From assembly GCF_031760065.1 (NCBI RefSeq), contig NZ_CP134500.1, positions 5,084,001 to 5,148,000 on the forward strand: a stretch of 64,000 nt of DNA, read 5' to 3'. Each line of letters starts with the position of its first letter. The first letter of the stretch is position 1. Below, in pieces: positions 33,484 through 41,633 of the stretch. Below the pieces are notes generated by a model. It did no database searches. It saw only the letters and a program-made list of their open reading frames with translations, and was not told the DNA's origin. Source of the DNA: Streptomyces durocortorensis. Lineage in GTDB: Bacteria; Actinomycetota; Actinomycetes; Streptomycetales; Streptomycetaceae. The translations under genes and the position numbers were made by a program.

Positions 33484-34953
33484 GTGGGACGACACAGCCG
33501 AAAGGGCTCCAAGGCCACCCGCCCGGACGCCGCAGCGGCGGCTCCGGGCGGCGAACGCGCCGCTCCCCGCCCCGCACCCGGCACCGGCCGGCGCAGGCGG
33601 ACCGGCCCCGCGCCGACCGGCGACGGGCGCTCCCCGTTCTCCCCCGACGCCCCCCAGGTCCGCGGCGGCCACCCCGAACAGCGCGAGCCGGGCGGCGGCT
33701 GGGGGACCGGCCCGCAGCCCCGTCACGGGGACGGCTACGGCTCCCCGGGCGCGCAGCCCCGCCCCGGCGACGGCTCCCCCACGGGGGGCGGGTCCCACGG
33801 CCTCCCGTATCCGCCGCACCAGCACCCCGCCCCGAACCGCCGCCCCGGCGCCGTGCCGTACGCTTCCGGCCCCCACGGCCCCGTGGCGCACCAGGAAGCC
33901 GCGGCCCGGCAGCAGGCCGTGGCGCGCCAGGTGTCCGCCCAGCGGGCGGCCCAGCGCGCCGCGGACGGCCGGGTGGCGCAGCAGCCGGCCGCCGGGCCCC
34001 CGGTGCCGGGCCCGCGCCGCGAGTTCGTCGACGCCTTCGACGAGGAGTCGCCCGATTCCGGCGTCGCCACGTCGTCGGCCGCCGACGGCGCCGACGGCGA
34101 TGCGGGGGAGCCGGACGAGCACCGCGCGCCCCGGGGCGGCAAGGGGCGGACCTTCACCGGCATCGCCGCCGCCGCGGTGACCACTGTGCTCGCGGTCGTG
34201 GTGGCGGGGCAGGTCGCCGAGGACTCCGGCGACCGCTCGTCGGCCGCGCGCGCCGCCGACGTGGAGCGGCAGAGCGGCAGCGGGGAAGCCTCCCGCTCCG
34301 ACCCCCGGCCGACCCCCCGGCAGCCCTCGGCCAAGCCCGAGGTCAAGCCCCTGTCGTACGCGGACAGGATGGCGAAGCCGTATCCGCTCGACCCGGACCT
34401 GAAGGCGAGCGGCACGTTCCAGGCGGTGCCCGGTCTGGCGAAGGCCCCCGGAAAGGGCCACAAATACCGCTACCGGATCGATGTGGAGAAGGGACTCTCC
34501 CTCGACGCCGGTCTTTTCGCCGAAGCCGTCCAGAAGACGCTGAACGACGACCGGAGCTGGGCGCACAACGGTGCGATGACCTTCGAGCGGATCTCCTCGG
34601 GGCACCCGGACTTCGTGATCACGCTCGCCAGCCCCGGGACCACCGGCGAATGGTGCGCCAAATCCGGCCTGGACACCACGGTCGACAACGTCTCCTGCGA
34701 CTCCGCCGCCACCGACCGCATCATGATCAACGCCTATCGCTGGGCGCGGGGCGCCGCCACGTTCGGCCCGGACAAACTGCTGCCGTACCGTCAGATGCTC
34801 ATCAATCACGAGGTCGGCCACCGACTGGGCCACAACCATGTGAGCTGCCGCACGCCCGGCGCCCCGGCCCCGGTGATGCAGCAGCAGACGAAGACCCTGG
34901 AGCTGGGGGGCATCAAGTGCAAGCCGAACCCCTGGGTGTACCCCGGTAGCTGA
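33484..34953 (+). CDS. DUF3152 membrane-anchored protein with metzincin-like HExGHxxGH motif
   Basis: 489 residues. The N-terminal 220 residues are a basic, Pro/Gly/Gln-rich cytoplasmic region, then a membrane helix (FTGIAAAAVTTVLAVVVAGQVA) and an extracytoplasmic domain. The domain begins YRYRIDVEKGLSLDAG and holds INHEVGHRLGHNH at residues 441-452, matching HExxHxxGxxH-type zinc protease motifs closely. The order HEVGHxxGH differs slightly from canonical metzincins, so catalysis is likely but unproven. Two Cys pairs suggest disulfides. GTG start at 33484 yields the GRHSRKG N-terminus common in the family. The equivalent gene is next to moeZ in mycobacteria, as I recall. Confidence 0.8.
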   Translation: MGRHSRKGSKATRPDAAAAAPGGERAAPRPAPGTGRRRRTGPAPTGDGRSPFSPDAPQVRGGHPEQREPGGGWGTGPQPRHGDGYGSPGAQPRPGDGSPTGGGSHGLPYPPHQHPAPNRRPGAVPYASGPHGPVAHQEAAARQQAVARQVSAQRAAQRAADGRVAQQPAAGPPVPGPRREFVDAFDEESPDSGVATSSAADGADGDAGEPDEHRAPRGGKGRTFTGIAAAAVTTVLAVVVAGQVAEDSGDRSSAARAADVERQSGSGEASRSDPRPTPRQPSAKPEVKPLSYADRMAKPYPLDPDLKASGTFQAVPGLAKAPGKGHKYRYRIDVEKGLSLDAGLFAEAVQKTLNDDRSWAHNGAMTFERISSGHPDFVITLASPGTTGEWCAKSGLDTTVDNVSCDSAATDRIMINAYRWARGAATFGPDKLLPYRQMLINHEVGHRLGHNHVSCRTPGAPAPVMQQQTKTLELGGIKCKPNPWVYPGS

Positions 34954-35386
34954 TCGAGCCCTGTCCGCATGGCGAGACGGCCGTCCTGTCCCGCTGCGGC
35001 GGCGGTCCGACCCGGCGAGGTGCGATCCGGCCCGCGGGCGCGAAGGCCGCCGTGGTCTTCCGGGACCCGCTGTCCTCGCTCGGGCCGCCGCTGCCCGGTC
35101 GGTGACCGGATCGCCGAGGTGTACCGGGTCCACCGCCCCGTCCCCGTGTTCGATGCGGCCCGCCGGACGGCCCGCAAGGAGCTGGCCGGGGCCTGACTCT
35201 CCGTAATAACCGACCGCTGTATCGCGACGGAACGCTACGGGGGCGGGAAAGTTACGACGGTTCACCCCTTTCGGTGGCGCGATGGACAACCGTCCGTCGC
35301 GCCACCGGCGTATCCGCTTACGGTCGTCCCGCTGTGAGTCGCCGTTCCAACGGCGGCCGCCCACAAGGGAGATCGGGGGTGTACTC
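34954..35386. other. intergenic region before the polysaccharide module
   Basis: A 433-bp gap. Its first 240 bp show codon-like GC bias but no full gene. A possible remnant ORF ends in RIAEVYRVHRPVPVFDAARR (stop near 35196), and its upstream part fits another frame, as if frameshifted. The last 180 bp hold a promoter-like GGAAC-N17-GTT (35229-35253). Confidence 0.4.
35229..35253 (+). promoter_or_regulatory. possible ECF-type promoter upstream of the polysaccharide module
   Basis: GGAAC, 17 bases, then GTT. This is one base short of the spacing in the sigE promoter and lacks the C before GTT, so it is a weaker match. It faces the glycosyltransferase gene, 134 nt from its start. Confidence 0.3.
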
Positions 35387-37156
35387 GTGCGGATCGGACT
35401 GCTCACCGACGGTGGCTATCCGTATGCGACCGGTGAGTCCAGACTCTGGTGCGACCGACTGGTGCGCGGGCTGCCGCAGCACGAGTTCGACCTGTTCGCC
35501 CTGAGCCGCTCCGCCCACCAGGAGGCGCAGGGCTGGGTCCGACTCCCGCACCAGGTCAGCCGGGTGCGTACCGCCCCGCTGTGGACCCCCGAGGACGGCA
35601 CCCTGCGCGGCAGCGGCGAACGCGGCCTGCTGGCCCGTCTGGTGACCGGCGGCGAGCAGTCCTACGGGCGGCGCGACCGCGCACGGTTCACGGACCACCT
35701 CACCGCCCTCGCCGCCGCGATCTGCACCCCCGACGACACCGGCGGAGCCCCCGGGACCGGCCCCGGCGCGGAGCTCTTCACCGAAGGCCTCTACGGTCTG
35801 GCCGAACTGGCCCGGGAGCGCGGCGGACTCCACCTCGCCCTGCGCTCGGAGACGACCGTACGGATTCTGGAGGCCGCCTCCAGGGCCCGGGGCACCGGCC
35901 GGACCGTGCAGAGCGCCACCGTTCCCGACCACCTCGTCTTCGCCGCCGAGCTGGAACGCGCGCTGCGCCCCCTCTCGCTCGACTGGTACGACCAGGAGAG
36001 CCTCGGCGCGGTCGACCTCTGCCATGCGACCTCCGGCGGCGCGGCCGCCCTCCCGGGGCTCCTGGCCAAACGCTTCTTCGGGGTTCCGCTGCTGGTCACC
36101 GAGCACGGGGTGCAGCTGCGCGCCCACTATCTGGCCGCCTCCGACGCCCCGTTCGGCGCACCGGTGCGCGCCCTCCTCGCCGGATTCCACGGGCGTCTCG
36201 CCACCGAGGTCTACCGCCAGGCGGCGCTGGTCACCCCCGGCAACACGCATGTCCGCCGCTGGCAGCAGCGTTGCGGGGCCGACCCCGCCCGGCAGCGCAC
36301 GGTCTACCCGGGCATGGCCGCCGAACGCTTCGGCCCGGTCGGTGAGGACGCCGAACGCTTCGGCGCGGCAGGCGCGGGCGGCCCCGCAACGCTGGTCTGG
36401 GTCGGCCGGATCGAGCCCGCCAAGGACCTGATCGCCCTGCTCCACGCCTTCGCCGAGGTCCGCCGCGCCGAGCCCGGCGCCCGGCTGCGGATCTTCGGCG
36501 CCCCGGCCCCGGGCCTTGAGGGGGGCGCCTATCTGGCCCACTGCCGGGCCCTGGCCGCCCAGCTCTTCCCGGACGAGGCCACCGGCGCGCACACCGAGGG
36601 CGTCTGCCCGGTCACCTTCGAGGAGATCGGCGGGCCCGAGGTCCCCGATCTCGCCGAGGCCTACCGCGCGGGCGGCGTGATCGTGCTGTCCAGCGTCGTC
36701 GAAGGCTTCCCGGTCAGCCTCGTCGAGGCCATGTTCTGCGGCCGGGCCACCGTCTCCACCGACGTCGGAGCGGTCGTCGAAGTCATCGGCGGCACCGGCC
36801 TGGTGGTGCCCCCGCGCAACCCCAAGGCGCTCGCCGACGCCTGCGTGGCGCTGCTGCGCGACCCCGAGCGCCGGGCCCGCCTGGGCGCGGCGGCCCGGGC
36901 CCGAGCGCTCGAACTCTTCACCGTCGAACAGAACCTCGCGGCATTTCGCGGCATTTATCTGGAGCTGATGTCACACACTCCGGTGCGCCGGGAGGCCGAC
37001 ACGGTGAACGCCCACGGCGACCCCCTCCTCTTCGCCACCCCGCCAGAGGCCCGCCTCCTCGGCCCCTGGACCCGGGCGGGGCGCCTGCCGGACCGCTCCG
37101 GCGAGCCCGAGGGCGTCTGCGCGGCCTCCGGGGGACCGGGGGACGGCGATGCGTGA
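35387..37156 (+). CDS. GT4 glycosyltransferase with DUF3492 N-terminal domain (PelF-like)
   Basis: 589 residues. The N-terminal half starts RIGLLTDGGYPYATGESRLWCDRLVRGL and contains DLCHATSGGAAALPGLLAKRFFGVPLLVTEHGVQLRAHYL, matching the DUF3492 region of PelF, including the TEHG motif. The C-terminal half is the UDP-sugar-binding domain: VWVGRIEPAKDLIALLHAF, RLRIFGAP, SSVVEGFPVSLVEAMFCGRATVSTDVGAVVEVI, with the EGFPVSLVEAM catalytic motif. PelF polymerises GalNAc-containing Pel polysaccharide. The GTG at 35387 begins exactly at the first Rossmann strand. A soluble cytoplasmic enzyme is expected. The gene overlaps the next by eight bases, starting a four-gene operon. Confidence 0.85.
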   Translation: MRIGLLTDGGYPYATGESRLWCDRLVRGLPQHEFDLFALSRSAHQEAQGWVRLPHQVSRVRTAPLWTPEDGTLRGSGERGLLARLVTGGEQSYGRRDRARFTDHLTALAAAICTPDDTGGAPGTGPGAELFTEGLYGLAELARERGGLHLALRSETTVRILEAASRARGTGRTVQSATVPDHLVFAAELERALRPLSLDWYDQESLGAVDLCHATSGGAAALPGLLAKRFFGVPLLVTEHGVQLRAHYLAASDAPFGAPVRALLAGFHGRLATEVYRQAALVTPGNTHVRRWQQRCGADPARQRTVYPGMAAERFGPVGEDAERFGAAGAGGPATLVWVGRIEPAKDLIALLHAFAEVRRAEPGARLRIFGAPAPGLEGGAYLAHCRALAAQLFPDEATGAHTEGVCPVTFEEIGGPEVPDLAEAYRAGGVIVLSSVVEGFPVSLVEAMFCGRATVSTDVGAVVEVIGGTGLVVPPRNPKALADACVALLRDPERRARLGAAARARALELFTVEQNLAAFRGIYLELMSHTPVRREADTVNAHGDPLLFATPPEARLLGPWTRAGRLPDRSGEPEGVCAASGGPGDGDA

Positions 37157-38324
37157 CCACTCGACGCTTCACGACCACGGAGACCAACCCATGCCCCGTC
37201 CGGACGACCAGGCCACCGCCACCGCCCCTCCCGCCCCGGCCGCATCCACCGCCGCCCGCCGGGGGCCGGTCGACCCGGTGAAGTCCCTGATGCACGACCA
37301 CCGGGACCTCTGCGAACGGGCCGTGGACCCCTTGGAGATCGCCGCCGGACTCGAAGCCCACGGCCTCACCGACCGCACCGCCGCCCGCTACCGCCACCGA
37401 GACGTCTTCTCGCTCGCCGAGGAGCTGTACGCCCGCATACCGCCCCGTACGAAGGAGCCCGCCGTGAGCGGACCCCCGGACGCCGGGCCGGACACCGAGG
37501 CGCGGGCCCTCTGGACGCTCCTCGCCCTGCTCCCGGGGGCCGCCTGCCTGGCGACCGCCGGGGTGCTCCGGCTCACCGAGGGCGTGCTCGGCGGCGGGAC
37601 GCGGGCCCTCGTCACCGTGGCCGGTGCCCTCCTGGCCTGCCTGGCGCTCCGGCTGTGCCTGAGCCGCGGGCCCCTGCGCGCGCCGGAAGGAGCGGGCCGC
37701 GCGGGGATGTACGGCTGCTGGCTCCTGAGCTACGCGGTGTACGGCGAGGAGCTGCTCGCCCAGGTCATGACCGGCGGCCCGGACGGTCCGTGGGACGGCA
37801 CCCCCGCCCCGCTGCTCGGGCTCGCCGCCGCCATCGCCCCGGCCGCCTGGTGCGCCCACCTCTTCGCCGTCCACGCCCACCGCAAGCTGACCGGCAGCCG
37901 TGCCCTGGAGGAGTTCGGCGCGGGAGTGCGGCCCCTGCTCCTCGCGGCCGTCGCCCTCTTCCTCGCCGCGCTGCTGCCCCTGCTGTACCTGGCCGACCTC
38001 GGCCTCGACGGCAACGGGACGCCCGCCGCGGCAGCCGCCCTCGGGGTCCTGTTCTTCGTCGCCCGGCTGCTCGCCGCCCACGGACTGCCCGAGCCCGGCA
38101 CGGTCGCGCTCGCCGCCGCCTGCGCCGTCGAGGCCGCCGCCCCGGCCCTCGTCCTCTCCTCCCGGCTGCCCGGACTCGAACCCCTCGCCCAGCCCGTGAA
38201 CGCCCTCGTCTCGGCAGGCGGGACGGGGGCCGTGCCCGCCCTCGCCTGCGGAGCAGCCGCACTCGGGCTGCTGCTGCACGCCTCCCTCGCCCTCTCCCGC
38301 GCCTCCGCCCACACCCGTACCTGA
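37149..38324 (+). CDS. polytopic membrane protein of the polysaccharide module
   Basis: 391 residues. The first 115 residues are cytoplasmic, with a conserved-looking PVDPVKSLMHDHRDLCERAVDPLEIAAGLEAHGL segment. Then come eight or nine membrane helices, for example ALWTLLALLPGAACLATAG, VRPLLLAAVALFLAALLPLL and LGVLFFVARLLAAHGL. It is the likely membrane partner of the PelF-like enzyme, in the place that PelG holds in pel operons, although I see no convincing PelG/MATE sequence match. The ATG at 37149 overlaps the previous gene; an alternative ATG at 37191 has GGAG eight bases upstream. A function in polymer export is inference from position. Confidence 0.7.
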   Translation: MRDHSTLHDHGDQPMPRPDDQATATAPPAPAASTAARRGPVDPVKSLMHDHRDLCERAVDPLEIAAGLEAHGLTDRTAARYRHRDVFSLAEELYARIPPRTKEPAVSGPPDAGPDTEARALWTLLALLPGAACLATAGVLRLTEGVLGGGTRALVTVAGALLACLALRLCLSRGPLRAPEGAGRAGMYGCWLLSYAVYGEELLAQVMTGGPDGPWDGTPAPLLGLAAAIAPAAWCAHLFAVHAHRKLTGSRALEEFGAGVRPLLLAAVALFLAALLPLLYLADLGLDGNGTPAAAAALGVLFFVARLLAAHGLPEPGTVALAAACAVEAAAPALVLSSRLPGLEPLAQPVNALVSAGGTGAVPALACGAAALGLLLHASLALSRASAHTRT

Positions 38325-38445
38325 ACCGCTCCCTCACCACGAGCGCCCCACCGCACACCCCCCACCGCACCACTCCCGCGGAGCCGACGCCGCGGGCCTT
38401 CCCAGCACCGCACGAACCGACTGACTGACCTAGGAGAAACCCGCC

Positions 38446-38505
38446 ATGACCCCCCAGTCCCCCGCACCGGCAGTGAGCCGTCGGCACCGAGGCGGTGCGC
38501 GATGA
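38446..38505 (+). CDS. 19-residue leader ORF coupled to the epimerase
   Basis: ATG with a canonical TAGGAG Shine-Dalgarno 12 bases upstream, then 19 sense codons (TPQSPAPAVSRRHRGGAR after Met) and a TGA that overlaps the epimerase ATG as ATGA. The epimerase itself has no separate good ribosome binding site, so its translation probably depends on ribosomes arriving through this mini-gene. The basic peptide itself may have no function. Confidence 0.55.
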   Translation: MTPQSPAPAVSRRHRGGAR

Positions 38506-39467
38506 GGGTGCTGCTGCTCGGAGCCAACGGATTCCTCGGCCGCTTCGTCGCCGACCGCCTGCTCGCCGACCCCGCCGTCCACCTCACGGCCCTGGGCCGC
38601 GGCGACGACGCCGACGTCCGGTTCGATCTCGCGGGCGGCAGCCCCGGGGCGCTCACCCGCTTCCTGGACGCCGTCCACCCCGGGGTCGTCGTCAACTGCG
38701 CGGGCGCCACCCGTGGCAACGCCCGCGACCTCACCCGCCACAACACCGTCGCCGTCGCCACCGTCTGCGAGGCGCTGCGCCGCAGCGGCTGCGGGGCCCG
38801 GCTCGTCCAGGTCGGCTGCGCCTCGGAGTACGGGCCCTCGCAGCCCGGCTCCTCCACCGCCGAGGACGCCGTGCCGCGCCCCGGCGGCCCGTACGGCGTC
38901 AGCAAGCTCGCCGCCACCGAGCTGGTCCTCGGCTCCGGTCTCGACGCCGTCGTGCTGCGGGTCTTCTCGCCGGTCGGGCCCGGCACCCCGGCGGGCTCCC
39001 CGCTCGGCAGGCTCGCCGAGGCGATGCGCCGGGCCATGCAGGCGGGCGACGGCGAGCTGAAGCTCAGCGGCCTCGGCGTGCAGCGGGACTTCGTCGACGT
39101 GCGGGACGTGGCGCGGGCCGTCCACGCCGCCTCGCTCTCCGCCGCCCAGGGCGTCGTCAACATCGGCACCGGACGGGCCGTCCGCCTCCGTGACGCGGCC
39201 GCCGTCCTGGCGAGAGTCGCCGGGTACGCGGGCGCGCTCCACGAGCTGGACACGCCCCCCGCACGCCTGCCCATCGGGGCCCCGCGCACCTCCGCCGAGT
39301 CCGTCATGGAGCACCTCTCGGCCACCCCGTCCCCGTATCCGGACGGGTGCGGCGCCTGGCAGCAGGCCGATGTCCGCACCGCGCGGGACCGGCTCGGCTG
39401 GCGGCCCCGGATCAACCTGGAGGAGTCGCTCGCGGACATCTGGATGGAGGCGGCGTGCCGCATCTGA
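38502..39467 (+). CDS. NAD-dependent sugar-nucleotide epimerase/dehydratase
   Basis: 321 residues of the extended short-chain dehydrogenase family. GANGFLGRF near the N-terminus is the NAD-binding glycine motif, NCAGATRGN matches the following strand, and GCASEYG with YGVSK provides the catalytic Ser/Tyr/Lys set; RDFVDVRDVARAV and the C-terminal RLGWRPRINLEESLADIW are typical of UDP-sugar 4-epimerases and related enzymes. Context suggests it supplies a nucleotide sugar (for example UDP-Gal or UDP-GalNAc) to the PelF-like transferase. The ATG overlaps a short upstream ORF, and the 3' end overlaps the next gene by 13 bases. Confidence 0.82.
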   Translation: MRVLLLGANGFLGRFVADRLLADPAVHLTALGRGDDADVRFDLAGGSPGALTRFLDAVHPGVVVNCAGATRGNARDLTRHNTVAVATVCEALRRSGCGARLVQVGCASEYGPSQPGSSTAEDAVPRPGGPYGVSKLAATELVLGSGLDAVVLRVFSPVGPGTPAGSPLGRLAEAMRRAMQAGDGELKLSGLGVQRDFVDVRDVARAVHAASLSAAQGVVNIGTGRAVRLRDAAAVLARVAGYAGALHELDTPPARLPIGAPRTSAESVMEHLSATPSPYPDGCGAWQQADVRTARDRLGWRPRINLEESLADIWMEAACRI

Positions 39468-40288
39468 CCGCTCCCGACGCCGCCCGCCGGACCGCGGGCG
39501 GCGAACAGCTCGGCTTCGGCGTCCCGGGCTACGCCCACCCGCTGCTCGCCCCCGCCGAGTGGGCCGAGCTGGTCCGCCCCGGCACGCCGCTGCACTGGGC
39601 CGTCCTCAACATCGCGGAGGGCCCCGGCTGCCGGCCCGACCCGCACTGCCTGGCGGCGGCGGGCAGGCTGCGCAACGCCCGGGAACGCGCCCTGCACGGC
39701 GGGGCCCCGGACGACACCGTCCGGGCCTCCGGCGGCAGGCTGCTGGGCCACCTCGACCTGGCCTTCGGCGAGCGGTCCTTCGGCGATCTGATCGCCGACG
39801 CCCGTGCCTTCATCGACTGGTACCGGGTCGGCGGCTTCTACCTCGCCCGCTGCCCGGCCGAGCGGGCCGGGCTGCCGGACGTCCGCCGTCTCACCGGCAC
39901 GCTCCACGCCCTGCTGGCGGAGAGCGACAGCGCGGACGGCGGCGGCCGCCTGGTCCTGGGGCACGGGACCCATCCGTACCCCGGTTACGCGGAGGCCGCC
40001 GACCAGCTGGTCACCTTCCAGGGCCCCTGGACCGACTACCGCTGGTCACAGGTGGCCGAGTGGACGGCGGACTACCCGCCCGAGCGGTTCGCCCACTTCG
40101 TCCACGGTGTCCCGCGCACCCACCTGGAGGAGGCCATGCGCATCGCCCGCTGGCAGGGCGCCGGGACGATCTTCTTCACCGACCGGGACGGACGGGACGG
40201 ACGGAACGGGCAGAACGATCCATTCGCGGCGCTGCCCAGGTACTGGGACGAAATCGTCTCGCGGATCGGACCTGGTATCTCGGAATGA
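39455..40288 (+). CDS. spherulin-4 family protein (GH135/Sph3-like glycoside hydrolase)
   Basis: 277 residues. The sequence from GFGVPGYAHPLLAPAEWAELV through HWAVLNIAEGPGC, LLGHLDLAFGERSFGDLIADARAFIDWYRVGGFYLARCPAE, VLGHGTHPYPGYAEAADQLVTFQG to FAHFVHGVPRTHLEEAMRIAR and GTIFFTDRDG fits the TIM-barrel spherulin-4 fold. The fungal member Sph3 cleaves galactosaminogalactan and is needed for its synthesis. No signal peptide is seen, so here it may act in the cytoplasm or be exported by another way. The GTG start overlaps the epimerase. With a PelF-like GT and an epimerase it completes a GalN-type polysaccharide toolkit. Confidence 0.8.
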   Translation: MPHLTAPDAARRTAGGEQLGFGVPGYAHPLLAPAEWAELVRPGTPLHWAVLNIAEGPGCRPDPHCLAAAGRLRNARERALHGGAPDDTVRASGGRLLGHLDLAFGERSFGDLIADARAFIDWYRVGGFYLARCPAERAGLPDVRRLTGTLHALLAESDSADGGGRLVLGHGTHPYPGYAEAADQLVTFQGPWTDYRWSQVAEWTADYPPERFAHFVHGVPRTHLEEAMRIARWQGAGTIFFTDRDGRDGRNGQNDPFAALPRYWDEIVSRIGPGISE

Positions 40289-40325
40289 GAAGGGGCGTGG
40301 CAGTGTTACCGGAAGAACAACCGTA

Positions 40326-40355
40326 CGTAGTCGATGTGTGCGTAGTCGATGTACG
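40326..40355. repeat. 15-bp tandem repeat upstream of moeZ
   Basis: CGTAGTCGATGTGTG is followed directly by CGTAGTCGATGTACG, and TACGTA flanks both ends. The pair sits 33 bp before the moeZ start and could be a regulator-binding site or promoter element. Confidence 0.6.
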
Positions 40356-40387
40356 TAAATCCGACCACCTGCATTGTTGAGGTTCCT

Positions 40388-41566
40388 GTGTCGCTGCCAC
40401 CCCTGGTCGAGCCAGCCGCTGAGCTCACCGTCGACGAGGTCCGCAGGTACTCCCGCCACCTGATCATCCCGGATGTCGGGATGGACGGACAGAAGCGCCT
40501 GAAGAACGCCAAGGTGCTCTGTGTGGGCGCCGGCGGACTCGGTTCGCCGGCCCTGATGTACCTGGCCGCGGCCGGTGTCGGCACGCTGGGCATCGTCGAG
40601 TTCGACGAGGTCGACGAGTCGAACCTCCAGCGCCAGATCATCCACAGCCAGGCCGACATCGGCCGGTCCAAGGCGGAGTCCGCCAAGGACTCCGTGCTGG
40701 GGATCAACCCGTACGTCAACGTGGTCCTTCACGAAGAGCGGCTTGAGGCCGACAACGTGATGGAGATCTTCGCGCAGTACGACCTGATCGTGGACGGCAC
40801 GGACAACTTCGCCACCCGCTATCTCGTCAACGACGCCGCGGTGCTGCTGAACAAGCCGTACGTCTGGGGCTCGATCTACCGCTTCGACGGCCAGGCCTCG
40901 GTCTTCTGGTCCGAGCACGGCCCCTGCTACCGCTGCCTCTACCCGGAGCCCCCGCCGCCGGGCATGGTCCCCTCCTGCGCCGAGGGCGGCGTGCTGGGCG
41001 TGCTCTGCGCGTCCATCGGCTCCATCCAGGTCAACGAGGCCATCAAGCTGCTGGCCGGCATCGGCGACCCGCTGGTCGGCCGCCTGATGATCTACGACGC
41101 CCTGGAGATGCAGTACCGCCAGGTGAAGGTCCGCAAGGACCCGAACTGCGCGGTCTGCGGCGAGAACCCCACCGTCACCGAGCTCATCGACTACGAGGCC
41201 TTCTGCGGCGTCGTCTCCGAGGAGGCCCAGGAGGCGGCGGCCGGAGCCACGATCACTCCCAAGCAGCTCAAGGAGTGGATCGACGGCGACGAGAAGATCG
41301 AGATCATCGACGTCCGCGAGCTGAACGAGTACGAGATCGTCTCGATCCCGGGCGCCAAGCTGATCCCGAAGAACGAGTTCCTCATGGGCACAGCCCTCCA
41401 GGACCTCCCGCAGGACCGGCGCATCGTCCTGCACTGCAAGACGGGCGTCCGCAGCGCCGAGGTCCTCGCGGTCCTCAAGTCGGCGGGCTTCGCCGACGCG
41501 GTGCACGTGGGCGGCGGCGTGATCGGCTGGGTCAACCAGATCGAGCCCGAGAAGCCGGTGTACTAG
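40388..41566 (+). CDS. moeZ: adenylyltransferase/sulfurtransferase MoeZ
   Basis: 392 residues, two domains. The E1-like adenylyltransferase has VGAGGLGSPALMYLAAAGVG, DESNLQRQIIHS, DGTDNFATRYLVND and a structural zinc site (PCYRCLYPEP and CAVCGENP). The C-terminal rhodanese domain has the active-site loop HCKTGVRS with persulfide Cys350. MoeZ adenylates and thiolates the C-terminal glycine of sulfur carriers used for molybdopterin, thiamine or cysteine synthesis and for some antibiotics. The GTG has GAGG five bases upstream. A strong hairpin follows. Upstream lies a small tandem repeat rather than a sulfur-carrier gene. Confidence 0.93.
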   Translation: MSLPPLVEPAAELTVDEVRRYSRHLIIPDVGMDGQKRLKNAKVLCVGAGGLGSPALMYLAAAGVGTLGIVEFDEVDESNLQRQIIHSQADIGRSKAESAKDSVLGINPYVNVVLHEERLEADNVMEIFAQYDLIVDGTDNFATRYLVNDAAVLLNKPYVWGSIYRFDGQASVFWSEHGPCYRCLYPEPPPPGMVPSCAEGGVLGVLCASIGSIQVNEAIKLLAGIGDPLVGRLMIYDALEMQYRQVKVRKDPNCAVCGENPTVTELIDYEAFCGVVSEEAQEAAAGATITPKQLKEWIDGDEKIEIIDVRELNEYEIVSIPGAKLIPKNEFLMGTALQDLPQDRRIVLHCKTGVRSAEVLAVLKSAGFADAVHVGGGVIGWVNQIEPEKPVY

Positions 41567-41583
41567 ACAACCCGTTGGGGAGG

Positions 41584-41616
41584 AGGGGCCGGTCCGCGCA
41601 CTGCGGACCGGCCCCT
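41584..41616. terminator. bidirectional hairpin terminator
   Basis: AGGGGCCGGTCCGC pairs perfectly with GCGGACCGGCCCCT (14 bp) around the loop GCACT, followed by TTCC. It lies between convergent moeZ and the first peptidase gene. Confidence 0.85.
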
Positions 41617-41633
41617 TCCACATGTTCGTACCG

